A DNA stretch of 33,450 nucleotides from Myxococcaceae bacterium (GTDB taxonomy: Bacteria > Myxococcota > Myxococcia > Myxococcales > Myxococcaceae), in NCBI GenBank assembly GCA_022616315.1, contig JAKEEX010000550.1:1-33450 (forward strand), read 5' to 3'. This document shows, piece after piece, positions 31,836 to 33,450 of this stretch (the first letter of the stretch is position 1; each line of letters begins with the position of its first letter). The notes under the pieces were generated by a model. The model was not told the DNA's origin. It did not search any database and saw only the letters and a program-made list of their open reading frames with translations. Made by a program: the position numbers and the translations under genes.

Positions 31836-33236
31836 ATGCCACGTACGACGATTGCCGAGCTCCTCGCGGGCAAGCAGCAGCCCGGAACCTCCGTCACGGT
31901 GAAGGGGTGGGTCCGCACCCGCCGCGACTCCAAGGCGGGTGTCTCCTTCATCCACCTGCACGACGGCTCCTGCTTCAACGCCATCCAGGTGGTGGCGCCC
32001 AAGGAGCTCGACAACTACGCGTCCGAGGTGCTGAAGCTCACCACGGCGTGCGCGGTGGAGGCGCGGGGACAGCTGGTCGCCTCGCAGGGCAAGGGGCAGA
32101 CGGTGGAGGTGCTCGCCTCCGAGCTGAAGGTGCTCGGCTGGGTGGACGACCCGGACACCTACCCCATGCAGCCCAAGCAGCACTCCTTCGAGTTCCTGCG
32201 CGAGCAGGCCCACCTGCGCCCGCGCACCAACACCTTCGGCGCGGTGGCCCGGGTGCGCCACACGCTGGCCATGGCCATCCACCGCTTCTTCCACGAGCGG
32301 AGCTTCTACTGGGTCCACACGCCCATCGTGACGACGAGCGACGCGGAGGGCGCCGGTGAGATGTTTCGCGTCTCCACACTCGACCTCCTCAACGTGCCCA
32401 GGGACCCGAAGGGCCAGGTGGACTTCACGAAGGACTTCTTCGGTCGCTCGGCCAACCTCACGGTGTCCGGCCAGCTCAACGTGGAGGCCTACTGCCTCGC
32501 GCTGAGCAACGTCTACACGTTCGGCCCCACGTTCCGTGCCGAGAACTCCAACACCACCCGCCACCTGGCGGAGTTCTGGATGGTGGAGCCGGAGATTGCG
32601 TTCGCGGACCTGAAGGACGACGCGGACCTCGCCGAGGACTTCCTCAAGTCCATCTTCAGGGCCCTGCTGAACGAGCGCCAGGACGACATGGCGTTCTTCG
32701 CGGACCGCATCGACAAGGACTGCATCAAGCGCCTGGAGGGCTTCCTCGAGGGCAGCTTCGAGCGGATGGACTACACGGACGCCATCCGCGCGCTCGAGAA
32801 GAGCGGCAAGAAGTTCGAGTACCCGGTGAAGTGGGGCATCGACCTGCAGACCGAGCACGAGCGCTACCTCACCGAGGAGCTCGTGAAGCGGCCCGTGGTG
32901 GTGATGAACTACCCCGCGGACATCAAGGCCTTCTACATGCGCATGAACGAGGACGGCCGCACCGTGGCCGCCATGGACGTGCTGGCCCCGGGCATCGGCG
33001 AGATCATCGGCGGCTCGCAGCGCGAGGAGCGGCTGGACGTGCTCGACCGGCGCATGGAGCAGCTGGGCCTGTCGAAGGAGACGTACTGGTGGTACCGGGA
33101 CCTGCGGCGCTACGGCACGGTGCCGCACGCGGGCTTCGGGCTCGGCTTCGAGCGGTGCATCCAGTACGCCACGGGCATGGCCAACATCCGCGACGTCATC
33201 CCGTTCCCGCGCACGCCTGGCAACGCGAGCTTCTGA
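31836..33236 (+). CDS. asnS: Asparaginyl-tRNA synthetase
   Basis: 466 aa from the ATG at 31836, the classic length of bacterial AsnRS. The open frame extends back to 31680 without coding character. It charges tRNA-Asn with asparagine in the cytoplasm. The N-terminal OB-fold anticodon-binding domain reads [27 protein letters not shown]. The class II catalytic core has motif 1 around [25 protein letters not shown], motif 2 as [25 protein letters not shown] and motif 3 as [15 protein letters not shown]. The ENSNT and EFWMVEPE wording distinguishes AsnRS from AspRS. Having AsnRS means the organism does not depend solely on GatCAB amidation for Asn-tRNA. Confidence 0.97.
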   Translation: MPRTTIAELLAGKQQPGTSVTVKGWVRTRRDSKAGVSFIHLHDGSCFNAIQVVAPKELDNYASEVLKLTTACAVEARGQLVASQGKGQTVEVLASELKVLGWVDDPDTYPMQPKQHSFEFLREQAHLRPRTNTFGAVARVRHTLAMAIHRFFHERSFYWVHTPIVTTSDAEGAGEMFRVSTLDLLNVPRDPKGQVDFTKDFFGRSANLTVSGQLNVEAYCLALSNVYTFGPTFRAENSNTTRHLAEFWMVEPEIAFADLKDDADLAEDFLKSIFRALLNERQDDMAFFADRIDKDCIKRLEGFLEGSFERMDYTDAIRALEKSGKKFEYPVKWGIDLQTEHERYLTEELVKRPVVVMNYPADIKAFYMRMNEDGRTVAAMDVLAPGIGEIIGGSQREERLDVLDRRMEQLGLSKETYWWYRDLRRYGTVPHAGFGLGFERCIQYATGMANIRDVIPFPRTPGNASF

Positions 33237-33450
33237 CGCCCACGCACCACCGTCCGCGGGTCCGTTCGCTGGATGGTGCACACGACCCCGGTCTACGACT
33301 GTCGCCTGGTGGAGACTGTCCAGCGGCGTCAGTGCGCTAGCCTGCAACATTCGCGGGGCGCATCCTTCCTTCCCACACAGGCGCGCCGGGGGGTGCGCCG
33401 ACACGCGCACCACACGGGAGGGGCGTGCCTTCCCGTGCCCACCCCGGCCC
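33237..33450. other. Right-edge non-coding stretch
   Basis: 214 bp after asnS. An imperfect dyad (GCACCACCGTCC with GGATGGTGC, about 33244-33280) could end the asnS transcript but lacks a T-run. Nothing else is recognisable before the window ends. Confidence 0.35.

Overview
The window is high-G+C DNA whose gene content points to a myxobacterium (Myxococcota, probably suborder Cystobacterineae). It carries three housekeeping replication genes, dnaN, recF and gyrB, spread over about 15 kb with no dnaA beside them, and asnS at the right end. Around these lie many lipoproteins, a DUF2167 protein, DUF1206 proteins, an M13 peptidase and a BlaI/M56 regulatory pair. The family calls are firm. The taxonomic placement is inference, since no rRNA gene is present.

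Left part (1-9.4 kb). A minus-strand iron/heme uptake pair comes first: a TonB-dependent receptor coupled by TGATG to a HmuY-type lipoprotein that runs off the left edge. A Fur-box-like palindrome fills the 17-bp spacer of its predicted promoter. Next come a DUF1634 + TauE/SafE exporter pair and, divergently arranged, an O-antigen-ligase-like polymerase/ligase and a WaaE-like glycosyltransferase. A lower-G+C patch (about 6.6-8.1 kb) follows. It holds a secreted endonuclease/exonuclease/phosphatase gene broken by one in-frame UGA. A ceramidase-like zinc hydrolase follows it.

Middle (9.5-25.4 kb). Here lie a rhodanese, a small lipoprotein, dnaN with a good candidate terminator, and then the most distinctive locus. 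That locus is a BlaI-type repressor with a perfect palindrome at its promoter, an M56 (BlaR1-like) membrane protease, and a lipoprotein serine hydrolase with SxxK/YxN/HxG motifs. The protease's C-terminus is not a penicillin-sensor domain. It is helical repeats, a His/Lys/Asp tract, an E/R-rich rod of about 190 residues and an acidic tail. Then come DUF2167, a glutaredoxin lacking its nucleophilic Cys, a GNAT, recF behind a C-rich leader with G-quadruplex potential on the template strand, a small membrane protein, a winged-helix regulator, a PDR/VanB-type flavin/2Fe-2S reductase, and gyrB.

Right part (25.4-33.4 kb). This holds an intact DUF1206 membrane protein, a dienelactone hydrolase, a possible AgmX/PglI-like fragment, an M13 metallopeptidase, an SDR epimerase with foreign-looking sequence composition, a roughly 100-bp remnant of a second DUF1206 gene, a zinc alcohol dehydrogenase with an altered structural-zinc motif, and asnS.

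Two copies of a 34-bp palindromic repeat occur, one after dnaN and one in frame inside the TonB receptor just before its TonB box. I see no tRNA, rRNA, CRISPR array, complete insertion sequence or recognisable origin.
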